13,935 nt of DNA from Nitrososphaerota archaeon. GTDB taxonomy: Archaea > Thermoproteota > Nitrososphaeria > Nitrososphaerales > CADDZS01. The position numbers and the translations under genes are program-made. This document shows positions 6,617-13,779 of the stretch, in pieces. The notes under the pieces were generated by a model, which did not search any database, had not been told where the DNA came from, and saw nothing but the letters and a program-made list of their open reading frames with translations. Within the stretch, counting starts at the first letter, position 1. Every line of letters starts with the position of its first letter. The stretch covers positions 1-13,935 of the forward strand of contig JAPCJV010000011.1 of NCBI GenBank assembly GCA_027886785.1, read 5' to 3'.

Positions 6617-8335
6617 ATGCAACGAGCCGAAGAACTACTTCCGATAGTTCAAATTCAGACGCGCTCTAATACCGTTCCAGTTTACGCTCTACCTCACGAG
6701 ACGGCTAGTATTTGCCCGGAGTGCAACCGCACTATTCCGGCTCTAGTTTTCGAGAGAGATGAGAAGATCTGGCTTACAAAAACCTGTCCAGACCACGGCA
6801 TCTGTGAAGAGCTCTACTTTGGTTCTGCCCGAATGTTCAAGAAGTTCGCGAAAACCTTCCACGATGGGAAGGGGATCGATAATCCGAATGTTCCTCTGTC
6901 AAAATGCAACTGTCCCAAAAACTGTGGTTTGTGTTCCTCGCACTTGAGTCATAGCGGTCTCACGAACCTTGTTATCACCAATAGATGTGATCTCACCTGT
7001 TGGTATTGCTTCTTCTACGCAAAGAAAGGAGTGGAGGGAGCATATGTGTACGAGCCTACTCAAGAGCAAATCAGACAAATGATCAAGACCCTGCGAGCCG
7101 AGCGCCCGGTTCCGGGAAATTCCATCCAGATAACAGGTGGAGAGCCAACCCTTCGATCCGATTTGGTCAAGATTGTTCAAATCATCAAAGAAGAAGGTGT
7201 GGATCACATTCAGCTTAACACCAATCTTATCAACTTGGCAATCGACCCGGCGCTTGTCAAACAATTAAGAGACGCTGGAGTTTCCAGTGCGTACGCTAGT
7301 TTTGACGGAGTCACCCCAAGGACAAACGGAAAGAATCACTGGGAGGCTCCTTACGCAATCGAGAACTGCAGAAAGGCAGGGTTGAATGTTGTTTTGGTTC
7401 CCACGGTGATCAAATCGGTCAATGACCACGAAGTGGGCGGTATCCTGCGTTTCGGTCAAGCCAACATGGATATTGTCCGCGCGGTAAATTACCAGCCAGT
7501 TTCACTGACAGGACGGCTAACGAAGACAGAGCGGGAGAAATATCGTATCACTATACCTGATGTGATCTCTCGCATAGAGCAGCAGACCGATGGTGAAGTT
7601 ACAGAAGACGACTGGTTCAGCGTTCCAACCTGTGTACCCATGACGCATTTCATCGAAGCCTTCACCAAACAGCCAAAGTACGAATTGTCCATACATTTTG
7701 CGTGCGGTGCAGGGACATATGTGTTCAAAGATTCTAGCACGAACAAACTTGTTCCGCTGACGCGATTTGTGGATTTGGACGGATTGTTGGGCTACATGCA
7801 AGAAAAAGCTGACGAGCTAAACAACGGAGCCAGCAAACTTATCGTCGTTCCGAAAATCCTTGCAAAACTGAGTTCATTCATCGACAACAAGAAAGCACCT
7901 AATGGACTGAACCTTAGCCGTTTGCTTTTCAATGCTCTAGTCAAACATGATTATTCGAGCATTGGAGACATTCACAACAAGGCAATGTTCTTGGGAATGA
8001 TGCACTTCCAGGACAAGTACAACCACGACGAGGAGCGATTGATGCGCTGCGACATTCACTACGTTACCCCCGATCAAAGAATCATTCCTTTCTGTGCATT
8101 CAACGTGGTTCCAGAGTGGTACAGAGATAGAATTCAGCAGAAATTCGCCATTCCCATCGAGGAATGGGAGAGAAACTCGGGGCACACCTTGGAACAGGGA
8201 TTGTACCGAGGTACTATGAGAAAGGGCAAGCAGCACCACTCGGGTTGTGGATGCTCTGTCGTGATGCAGCAGACTCAGCAAGCTCGGAACATGGAAACCA
8301 TTACCGGCGACGTTTTGCCAATAATTAGTTCTTAG
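6617..8335 (+). CDS. tes: Radical SAM protein, tetraether lipid synthase (Tes) family
   Basis: Tes joins the phytanyl tails of two diether lipids to make the membrane-spanning GDGT tetraethers of archaea, using radical chemistry on unactivated carbons. It carries several iron-sulfur clusters and a rubredoxin-like metal site. This 572-residue protein fits that plan. It has an N-terminal cysteine knuckle CPEC (33-36) with KTCPDHG (Cys57), a cluster-type group Cys97/99/103/106, and the radical SAM motif CDLTCWYC (Cys124, 128, 131) followed by FFYAKKG. The SAM-binding GGEP is at 174-177. Later cysteines are Cys339, Cys363, Cys478, Cys493 and a tail pair CGC (544-546). The assignment rests on remembered similarity to MJ0619/MA_1486-type proteins; another radical SAM enzyme of that family is the alternative. 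The ATG at 6617 sits 28 nt after a TATA box. A hairpin and T-rich tract follow the gene. Confidence 0.78.
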   Translation: MQRAEELLPIVQIQTRSNTVPVYALPHETASICPECNRTIPALVFERDEKIWLTKTCPDHGICEELYFGSARMFKKFAKTFHDGKGIDNPNVPLSKCNCPKNCGLCSSHLSHSGLTNLVITNRCDLTCWYCFFYAKKGVEGAYVYEPTQEQIRQMIKTLRAERPVPGNSIQITGGEPTLRSDLVKIVQIIKEEGVDHIQLNTNLINLAIDPALVKQLRDAGVSSAYASFDGVTPRTNGKNHWEAPYAIENCRKAGLNVVLVPTVIKSVNDHEVGGILRFGQANMDIVRAVNYQPVSLTGRLTKTEREKYRITIPDVISRIEQQTDGEVTEDDWFSVPTCVPMTHFIEAFTKQPKYELSIHFACGAGTYVFKDSSTNKLVPLTRFVDLDGLLGYMQEKADELNNGASKLIVVPKILAKLSSFIDNKKAPNGLNLSRLLFNALVKHDYSSIGDIHNKAMFLGMMHFQDKYNHDEERLMRCDIHYVTPDQRIIPFCAFNVVPEWYRDRIQQKFAIPIEEWERNSGHTLEQGLYRGTMRKGKQHHSGCGCSVVMQQTQQARNMETITGDVLPIISS

Positions 8336-8357
8336 TCAGAACTCTCCCAAAAACGAG

Positions 8358-8407
8358 CTCGGAGGAATTTTGACTCCCCCGAGTTAATCTTTTCCTTTTT
8401 TTCCCTT
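8358..8407 (+). terminator. Probable terminator after the Tes-family gene
   Basis: CTCGG (8358-8362) can pair with CCGAG (8379-8383). An A-C mismatch and GGA/TCC extend the stem inward. A pyrimidine, T-rich tract (8388-8407) follows. T-rich tracts alone can terminate archaeal transcription, so the hairpin may not matter. Confidence 0.5.
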
Positions 8408-8420
8408 TTCATGGATACAA

Positions 8421-8428
8421 TTTTTATT
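8421..8428 (+). promoter_or_regulatory. TATA box of the PolB gene
   Basis: TTTTTATT is centred about 29 nt before the TTG start at 8454, consistent with a leaderless mRNA. No ribosome site precedes the TTG. Confidence 0.5.
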
Positions 8429-8453
8429 CTTGTACAGCTTGTAGTTTACTACT

Positions 8454-11400
8454 TTGTCGCAAGGAACACTCGAACTCTTCTTTGAGGAGCCTAAACCAAA
8501 GGCCGAACCCATAAAGAAAGAAGTAACGAGAGTTCTCGAGACCTTCAAACCTGAACCCGATGCAGTGTTCAAGCTCAAAAACAGGCTGAAGGAGTTAACC
8601 ACGGAAGTTGCGACCCTTGAAAGATCAGCTCTAGTCTCCGCGACCTATGACGGTGAAAGACGGGTTGCCGTCCTAAAGTTCTACGAGCCCAATACGCACA
8701 GAATTTACCTCTGGTCGGACAAAAGCGGGCACAAGCCGTACTGTTACTCGAAACTACCGAAGCTGGAACTGATGCACCTCCTGAAGGAGAGGTCCAATCT
8801 TGAAAGAATTGAAACGGTCAAGAAATACGAGCCCATAAGTGACAAGGAGATCGAAGTAAGTCAGATCATAGCGAAGGATCCACTGGCGATCGGAGGTCAG
8901 GACACCAGCCTTCGAAATGCCATGAGTTTGTGGGAAGCCGACATAAAGTACTACGAAAATTTCCTGTACGACAAAGGACTGGTCGTGGGAGCTCACTACA
9001 ACATCCACAACGGCAAGATCGAGCCAGTCCCCTTCGACATGCCGAAAGAAGTCCAGGAATCTCTAAAGAAAACTCTCGCGTCATCAAAACCGGAGTTTGC
9101 AAGTGAGATAAGCACCTGGGCTTCGCTGCTAAATCAGCCATTATTGGACATCAAGCACGCTGCAATCGACATCGAAGTCTGGTCCCAGGAAAACAGGATC
9201 CCTGATCCTAAATTCGCGGAACAACCAGTAGTGGCCGTTTCCATCGTATCGAGAAATTCCAAGACCGTGTACCTGCTAAAGAGAGAGAATCTGGAGTTGG
9301 GAAACGTTGCCGATGTGCCAGTAGACGCGGCCATTTTGCTCTTTGACAAAGAGAAAGACCTCCTGGTGCAGGTCTTTCGCGATCTGTTGGAGTACCCGTT
9401 TCTCACGACCTTCAACGGAGACGACTTTGACCTCGATTATCTGTATCACAGAGCTCTGCGCCCCGAGATGGGGATCCCCAGAGAATGCGTTCCGATCGTA
9501 CTGGGTAACAATTTCGCCAGCTTTAAGCACGGAGTGCACATTGATCTATACAAGACATTCAACAATAGGTCCCTGCAGATCTATGCGTTTGGGAACCGGT
9601 ATTCGGATCACACCCTTGACGGCGTAGCCGAGGGATTACTGGGGGAAACCAAGATTCCCTTTGAGGGCTCGATCAATGATCTCCCACTTTACGAATTAGC
9701 GCGGTACAATCTGCAGGACACGGATCTCACCTACAGACTTGCATCGATCTGGAATGAGGTCTTGATGAAAGTACTCCAGGTGATCGCTCGAGTTGGTAAA
9801 ATGCCGATCGACGATCTCTCGCGACTGGGAGTTTCCAACTGGATTAGAAGTATGCTTTACTTTGAACACCGCAAGGAGAACGCCCTAATTCCCAGGCCCG
9901 AAGAATTGAAGGAGAAGGGAGGGGCAAAGTCCGAAGCCGTAATCCGCGGGAAAAAGTACAAGGGAGGGCTGGTCATTGAGCCGAAAACTGGAATCCACTT
10001 CAACGTCTCGGTGCTAGACTTTGCATCACTATACCCCTCCATCATCAAGGTCAATAACATCTCCTACGAAACAGTGTATTGCCCGCATGAAGAGTGCAGG
10101 ACTAACATCATCCCAGAGATAGGGACTTGGACCTGCACCAAACGAATTGGAATCGAATCGTTAGTCGTGGGGTCTCTAAGAGATCTTAGAGTGGATTATT
10201 ACAAGCAGTTAACGAAGAGCAAAACCCTGTCCAAAGAGGACAAGGAACTCTATCGGATCGTAAGCCAGGGTCTCAAAGTGATCCTAAATGCATGTTTCAC
10301 TCGAGACACAGAAATCATAACCGCAAACGGCATCAAAAAAATCCAAGACATTCACGTGGGAGATAAGGTGGTCAACGTAAATCCCGAAACAATGAAATCC
10401 GAAATTGACGAAGTAATCGACACTCAAGTTTTTGATTACGACGACGAATTGTATCATTTCACAAATGGGAAACAAATTGATCTGAGCGTTACGAAAAACC
10501 ACCGGATGCTGGTTCAACAGGGAAAAAGACCAGTGTCATTCCTCGATGCTGAGGAAGTCGGCCGTTGGACTAATGTTTCAATTCCACAGATCAAAGGTCC
10601 TGAAATGGAGCAGGACGATTCCATTATTTCTCTGGCGGAATACAGGGGGCGTGACCTATTTGCGGTGTCTATGCCGATTATTGTGACAGGGAGGCATGTC
10701 GATTCAGAGTCTTCGGAGCTATGGGAATACGTCTCAAAGTTAGGCCGTTACAACAAACACTCAAAATCATTTTTCTGCAACAACCTAACCGAGCAACAAA
10801 TTGATGCCCTCAAGTCAATGGGTGGAGAGGTCTCTCTCTCCTCCGGTCATTCCAGATATCCATTCGAGTTCAAAATGACGGATTTCGCCGAGTTGTGCGG
10901 GTGGATAATCTCAGAAGGACACTTGGGAACAACTCCTGAAGAGTTCTATGAAAATGGTAATCATCGGGGCTTGGATTATAGGCTGCACATCACCCAATCC
11001 TTTGGATATGGAAATTCTCGGGGAAATCTGTTTCGAGACGAAATAGAGAATCTGCTACAAAGGACAGGTATTAGATACAAAAAATATCTTAATGGATTCA
11101 GAATCGCAAATCCTGCCCTTCATCGCTTTTGTCTCAAACAAATAGGCAAAGGGGCAAAGAACAAACAGGTTCCGCGATCGCTTCTAGAAGCTTCTCCTGT
11201 TGTCAAACGACTTCTAATGACATCGCTAATCAAAGGAGATGGTTCACTCCGGGATCCCCGGTATACAACTGCTAGCGAGGTCTTGGCCAATCAAGTGTGC
11301 TCTTTGCTTGCCCAGCTGGGGTACCGACCGCGAAAGCATGTCGAAGGAAAAGACAAGTCAATCTACAGAATAGTGTGGTACAATTCCGCAATCGGACTGA

Positions 11401-12344
11401 CTGATGTTGGAGAAACAAAACTAAAGTGGCTTTCGAAGGAAAAATTTCAGGGCAAGGTCTTCTGCGTTACAACAAGAAAGAATCATACTGTATTCGCAGG
11501 GCGCAATGGAATTTTCGTTCCGGTCGGACAGAGCTACGGGGTTCTCGGATTCGAAAGCTTTGCGCTGTATTGTCTCCCGGCCGCAGAAGCAGTGGCAGCT
11601 TTAGGGCGTCTGGCTATAACGAAAACAATTGAGAAATGCAAGGAGCTGGGAATTGATGTTGTTTATTCGGATACAGACAGTCTCTTTCTGCAAGCACCGT
11701 CTCAATCTCAAATCAACGTGGTCTCGGAGTGGACGCTAAAAAACTTGGGAATTGAAATAGATGTGGACAAGGTCTATCGATACGTCGCGATGAGCCAGAG
11801 GAAGAAAAATTACTTTGGTGTTTTGGAGGACGGAACCGTGGACATCAAGGGCCTGACCGGGAAAAAATCGCAGACGCCGCAATTCATCAAAGATTCTTTC
11901 AATTACACCTTGGAAGTTCTGAGCAGAATCAAAACGAGAGACGATTTTGACGTCGCCCGAGAGGAAATCAAAACCAGACTCACTAGCGACTACGCTCGTC
12001 TAAAGAATCGTCAGATTCCTTTGGAGGAACTCGCTTTCAATGTTATGATCGGGAAAGACATAACGGGATACAAAGATACCATCCCCCAGCACGTTAGAGC
12101 CGCTCAGCTTCTCCAAAAATCTGGAAAAGAAATCAGAGCCGGGGACATCATTTCTTTCGTAAAAACGATCAGCGGGGACGGAGCAAAACCGGCGAAACTC
12201 GCGAAACCCAGCGAAATTGACGCAGAAAAATACATCGAGTACATGCGCAGCACTTTTGATCAGATCTTGGGATCTCTGGGGTACGAGTTTGATGAGATTC
12301 TGGGAGCCACGAAACTGGAAGATTTCTTCTGGGCCTCCGGCTAG
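8454..12344 (+). CDS. polB: Family B replicative DNA polymerase (PolB1-like), intein-containing precursor
   Basis: The 1296-residue precursor would splice to an 883-residue polymerase, a normal PolB1 length. Proofreading motifs are intact: ExoI DIE (Asp239, Glu241), ExoII FNGDDFD (Asn321-Asp326) and ExoIII YNLQD (Tyr418, Asp422). Polymerase motif A is DFASLYPSII (Asp522), motif B is KVILNA joined across the intein to SYGVLG, and motif C is YSDTDS (Asp1073, Asp1075). CPHEEC and WTC after motif A may bind metal. The first residues, QGTLELFF (3-10), match a PCNA-interacting box, and the N-terminal domain resembles Sulfolobus PolB1 as I recall it. The TTG at 8454 is the only workable start: a TAG lies in frame at 8442, the next ATG is about residue 133, and the box would be lost. 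With tRNA-Gly and proS it marks a housekeeping region. Confidence 0.95.
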   Translation: MSQGTLELFFEEPKPKAEPIKKEVTRVLETFKPEPDAVFKLKNRLKELTTEVATLERSALVSATYDGERRVAVLKFYEPNTHRIYLWSDKSGHKPYCYSKLPKLELMHLLKERSNLERIETVKKYEPISDKEIEVSQIIAKDPLAIGGQDTSLRNAMSLWEADIKYYENFLYDKGLVVGAHYNIHNGKIEPVPFDMPKEVQESLKKTLASSKPEFASEISTWASLLNQPLLDIKHAAIDIEVWSQENRIPDPKFAEQPVVAVSIVSRNSKTVYLLKRENLELGNVADVPVDAAILLFDKEKDLLVQVFRDLLEYPFLTTFNGDDFDLDYLYHRALRPEMGIPRECVPIVLGNNFASFKHGVHIDLYKTFNNRSLQIYAFGNRYSDHTLDGVAEGLLGETKIPFEGSINDLPLYELARYNLQDTDLTYRLASIWNEVLMKVLQVIARVGKMPIDDLSRLGVSNWIRSMLYFEHRKENALIPRPEELKEKGGAKSEAVIRGKKYKGGLVIEPKTGIHFNVSVLDFASLYPSIIKVNNISYETVYCPHEECRTNIIPEIGTWTCTKRIGIESLVVGSLRDLRVDYYKQLTKSKTLSKEDKELYRIVSQGLKVILNACFTRDTEIITANGIKKIQDIHVGDKVVNVNPETMKSEIDEVIDTQVFDYDDELYHFTNGKQIDLSVTKNHRMLVQQGKRPVSFLDAEEVGRWTNVSIPQIKGPEMEQDDSIISLAEYRGRDLFAVSMPIIVTGRHVDSESSELWEYVSKLGRYNKHSKSFFCNNLTEQQIDALKSMGGEVSLSSGHSRYPFEFKMTDFAELCGWIISEGHLGTTPEEFYENGNHRGLDYRLHITQSFGYGNSRGNLFRDEIENLLQRTGIRYKKYLNGFRIANPALHRFCLKQIGKGAKNKQVPRSLLEASPVVKRLLMTSLIKGDGSLRDPRYTTASEVLANQVCSLLAQLGYRPRKHVEGKDKSIYRIVWYNSAIGLTDVGETKLKWLSKEKFQGKVFCVTTRKNHTVFAGRNGIFVPVGQSYGVLGFESFALYCLPAAEAVAALGRLAITKTIEKCKELGIDVVYSDTDSLFLQAPSQSQINVVSEWTLKNLGIEIDVDKVYRYVAMSQRKKNYFGVLEDGTVDIKGLTGKKSQTPQFIKDSFNYTLEVLSRIKTRDDFDVAREEIKTRLTSDYARLKNRQIPLEELAFNVMIGKDITGYKDTIPQHVRAAQLLQKSGKEIRAGDIISFVKTISGDGAKPAKLAKPSEIDAEKYIEYMRSTFDQILGSLGYEFDEILGATKLEDFFWASG
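10293..11531 (+). mobile_element. Intein with LAGLIDADG homing endonuclease, inside PolB motif B
   Basis: This in-frame insertion of 413 residues (614-1026) splits the motif B sequence LNA/SYG. Splicing block A begins at Cys614 (CFTRDTEIITANG, then HVGDKVVN). Block B has TKNH (Thr680, His683). The endonuclease has two LAGLIDADG-like helices, LCGWIISEG (814-822, acidic Glu821) and LLMTSLIKGDG (920-930, Asp929), so homing activity looks possible. Block F is GKVFCVTTRKNHTVFAGRNG. The end is GIFVPVGQ followed by Ser1027: the usual terminal Asn is Gln, and the usual preceding His is Gly. Gln-ending inteins are known. The boundaries are set by the contiguity of the polymerase motif and the Cys/Ser splice residues. 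Confidence 0.9.
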
Positions 12345-12463
12345 GAAAAAGAAGCGGGGCTCAGGACTCAAGATCAAATTCACGACGCTCACAAGTTAAG
12401 CATCGAGCGCTCATTGGGCTATTGTCTTCACCGCCCCTGAAAATATTGAGCCATCCGTAACAT

Positions 12464-12474
12464 AATTATATTTA
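12464..12474 (+). promoter_or_regulatory. TATA box of the 163-residue/arcadin-like gene pair
   Basis: AATTATATTTA lies about 50 nt before the TTG at 12519. It predicts transcription from near 12495 and a short leader that contains the ribosome site. Between the PolB stop and this element (12345-12463) I see no gene. Confidence 0.5.
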
Positions 12475-12504
12475 CCAGCAACCGGAGGGTAGTCTCAAGC
12501 CGTC

Positions 12505-12511
12505 GGGAGGA
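12505..12511 (+). promoter_or_regulatory. Ribosome binding site deciding a TTG start
   Basis: GGGAGGA ends 7 nt before the TTG at 12519 and fits the archaeal anti-Shine-Dalgarno sequence. It supports the TTG as the start of the 163-residue protein. Confidence 0.6.
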
Positions 12512-12518
12512 TCGAATT

Positions 12519-13010
12519 TTGGTAAACATAGAAACAACAAGTACTTTGGAAAACTTTCGCCGTTTCCTGATTCAAAGTACTTGCATGTCTTTCATTCCTG
12601 ACGGATATTTCCGGGATCCGGAAGTTTTTCCTGAAAAGGAGGGCGAGACGGGATCTATATACATCGAGGCCGCGGATAAAGTCAGCCTGAAAAAGATTCG
12701 CGACATCACTTTTGTCAATGCGAGAGATATTCTGGGAATAATTTACGTTAGCAAGAGCGGGAATACGAAATTGAAGTGGAGGGAAAGCAGAGGAGAGCTA
12801 GGTAAGCTTACTGGGGAAGCGTCTACCAACAGTCTCGTAAACCTGTTCTCAGCTCGCGTTCTGTCTAAAGATTATACTGATCAGCTACTCGCGAAAGTCG
12901 AATCCGCGGAGGACAATTCGGGTACAGAAAGTTACGAACCACCCGTTGTATCAAAGACTGCATCCGGAGAAGAGCTCGAAGGTACATTGAATGTTGAAGG
13001 GGATGTATGA
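12519..13010 (+). CDS. Hypothetical protein, 163 residues, coupled to an arcadin-like gene
   Basis: I do not recognise this protein. Residues 1-115 look like a compact, soluble alpha/beta domain (LENFRRFLIQS near 10-20, then VSLKKIRDITFVNARDILGIIYVS). The last 40 or so residues are acidic and Ser/Thr/Glu-rich and probably unstructured, ending LNVEGDV. No membrane segment or metal motif is seen. The start is TTG at 12519 because GGGAGGA (12505-12511) is well placed and the next ATG (about residue 23) would cut the domain. Its TGA stop overlaps the ATG of the next gene (13007-13010), so the two products are likely made together and may act together. Confidence 0.75.
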   Translation: MVNIETTSTLENFRRFLIQSTCMSFIPDGYFRDPEVFPEKEGETGSIYIEAADKVSLKKIRDITFVNARDILGIIYVSKSGNTKLKWRESRGELGKLTGEASTNSLVNLFSARVLSKDYTDQLLAKVESAEDNSGTESYEPPVVSKTASGEELEGTLNVEGDV

Positions 13011-13381
13011 TTACGGAAGGATCGGGAAACATGCCTAACAATTCGGTCAAAGTAAAAGTTTTCGAAATTACGAGCATGACGGACGCGGACACTGGCAAGC
13101 CAGGAAAAAACATAAAGCTGGTTCAGGTTAAGCAGCAGAGGCCCCAGCAACAGTTTCTCGGACCCTTTGGCGGAACGGAGGACGCGACGGTAATCAAGAG
13201 CATTATGGGCCAGTTCCAATCTCTTGGGATTTTTCCCTCAAGGGATTTGCCCAAGATCAATCTGTTCTTGAGTGAAAGCGAATACGACCTCTTAGGGGTG
13301 AGGTTTGAGGTGAATGAGGTGTACGACATGATTCTAAAGGACGGAACTATTCGCTTCCAAAAATCTACGGAAGGAATCTGA
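13007..13381 (+). CDS. Arcadin-1-like small protein
   Basis: This 124-residue soluble protein resembles the arcadin-1 family as I remember it: a short beta-rich domain opening VKVKVFEITSMTDADTGKPG, then KLVQVKQQR, and ending in LFLSESEYDLLG, RFEVNEVYDMIL and KDGTIRF. Arcadins were described beside crenactin, the archaeal actin homologue of Pyrobaculum, where their exact roles are unsettled. No crenactin gene is in this window. The ATG at 13007 overlaps the upstream stop, with GAAGGGGA at 12996-13003. A second ATG at 13031, with GGAAGG at 13016-13021, would drop eight residues and fits the family-like start better. The gene is certain as coding; the family name is tentative. Confidence 0.6.
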   Translation: MITEGSGNMPNNSVKVKVFEITSMTDADTGKPGKNIKLVQVKQQRPQQQFLGPFGGTEDATVIKSIMGQFQSLGIFPSRDLPKINLFLSESEYDLLGVRFEVNEVYDMILKDGTIRFQKSTEGI

Positions 13382-13446
13382 AGATCACTTCCCGAGACCA
13401 GCGTATCGCCCTTCTGCAATCTTACCTCGAACTTTTCGGATCTCTT

Positions 13447-13470
13447 AGTAGTGTAGCAACTACTTTTATT
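13447..13470 (+). terminator. Terminator-like hairpin and T tract after the arcadin-like gene
   Basis: AGTAGT (13447-13452) pairs perfectly with ACTACT (13459-13464) around a six-base loop, and TTTTATT runs straight on. It lies 66 bases after the arcadin-like stop. The T-rich element could instead contribute to tRNA promotion. Confidence 0.5.
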
Positions 13471-13484
13471 GCGATATCTGCTCC

Positions 13485-13503
13485 TTTTTATTCAGAATAA
13501 AAT
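13485..13503 (+). promoter_or_regulatory. Probable TATA region for tRNA-Gly
   Basis: Two overlapping T/A-rich elements, TTTTTATT (13485-13492) and AATAAAAT (13496-13503), lie 31-49 nt before the tRNA. The second would give a leader of about 8 nt, the first about 20 nt. I cannot decide between them. Confidence 0.4.
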
Positions 13504-13533
13504 CCGAGGTACCGCATTACCCGAGATTTTTGT

Positions 13534-13626
13534 GCGAGGTTAGTCTAGCCTGGTCTAGGACAGGGGCTTCCCATGTTGACGATTAGGAAAGAGCCTCTAA
13601 CACGGGTTCGAATCCCGTACCTCGCA
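13534..13626 (+). tRNA. tRNA-Gly (anticodon CCC) with an intron
   Basis: All four arms fold. The acceptor GCGAGGT (13534-13540) pairs fully with ACCTCGC (13619-13625), with A13626 as discriminator. The D-stem is GTCT/GGAC (13543-13546, 13558-13561) with GG in the loop. The anticodon stem is GGGGC (13563-13567) with GCCTC (13593-13597), including one G-U pair. The T-arm is ACGGG-TTCGAAT-CCCGT (13602-13618). With the 18-base intron removed, the anticodon loop is TTCCCAA, anticodon CCC at 13570-13572. The variable loop is four bases. CCA is not encoded. The tRNA reads GGG glycine codons. Confidence 0.93.
13574..13591 (+). other. Archaeal tRNA intron at the canonical 37/38 position
   Basis: TTCC (13568-13571) pairs with GGAA (13586-13589) as the four-base central helix of a bulge-helix-bulge motif. 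Three-base bulges flank it: CAT (13572-13574) and AGA (13590-13592). Cutting after the second base of each bulge gives this 18-base intron between A37 and A38. The inner helix is weak or absent, so the motif is a relaxed form. The tRNA splicing endonuclease would remove it. Confidence 0.85.
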
Positions 13627-13779
13627 AACCTTTTCATTTAAGGCGCTCGCTATTAGAGAAAGTGAGGAAAAGGATGAAAATAAAAGAGCCCACTTCGGAT
13701 TCCCCTGCAGCGCTTCCCGCATCCTTCGATCACACTCTTTTTGATTTAGCTCCGCACCGTACCATTTTTGCCTCGGATC
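13627..13779. other. Intergenic stretch between tRNA-Gly and the partial minus-strand gene
   Basis: After a short T-rich patch (13630-13637), a likely tRNA stop point, I see no gene or clear structure. A GTG frame beginning at 13662 runs into the opposite-strand gene and looks non-coding. Confidence 0.4.

Noticed and set aside
12217..12399. Small plus-strand frame ending in a Lys/Arg-rich stretch past the PolB stop
   Set aside because: Most of it is an alternative frame of the PolB C-terminus and it has no ribosome site.
13568..13570. Reading the tRNA anticodon as TTC (Glu)
   Set aside because: The stem and 37/38 splice geometry place CCC at positions 34-36, and the D-arm fits tRNA-Gly.
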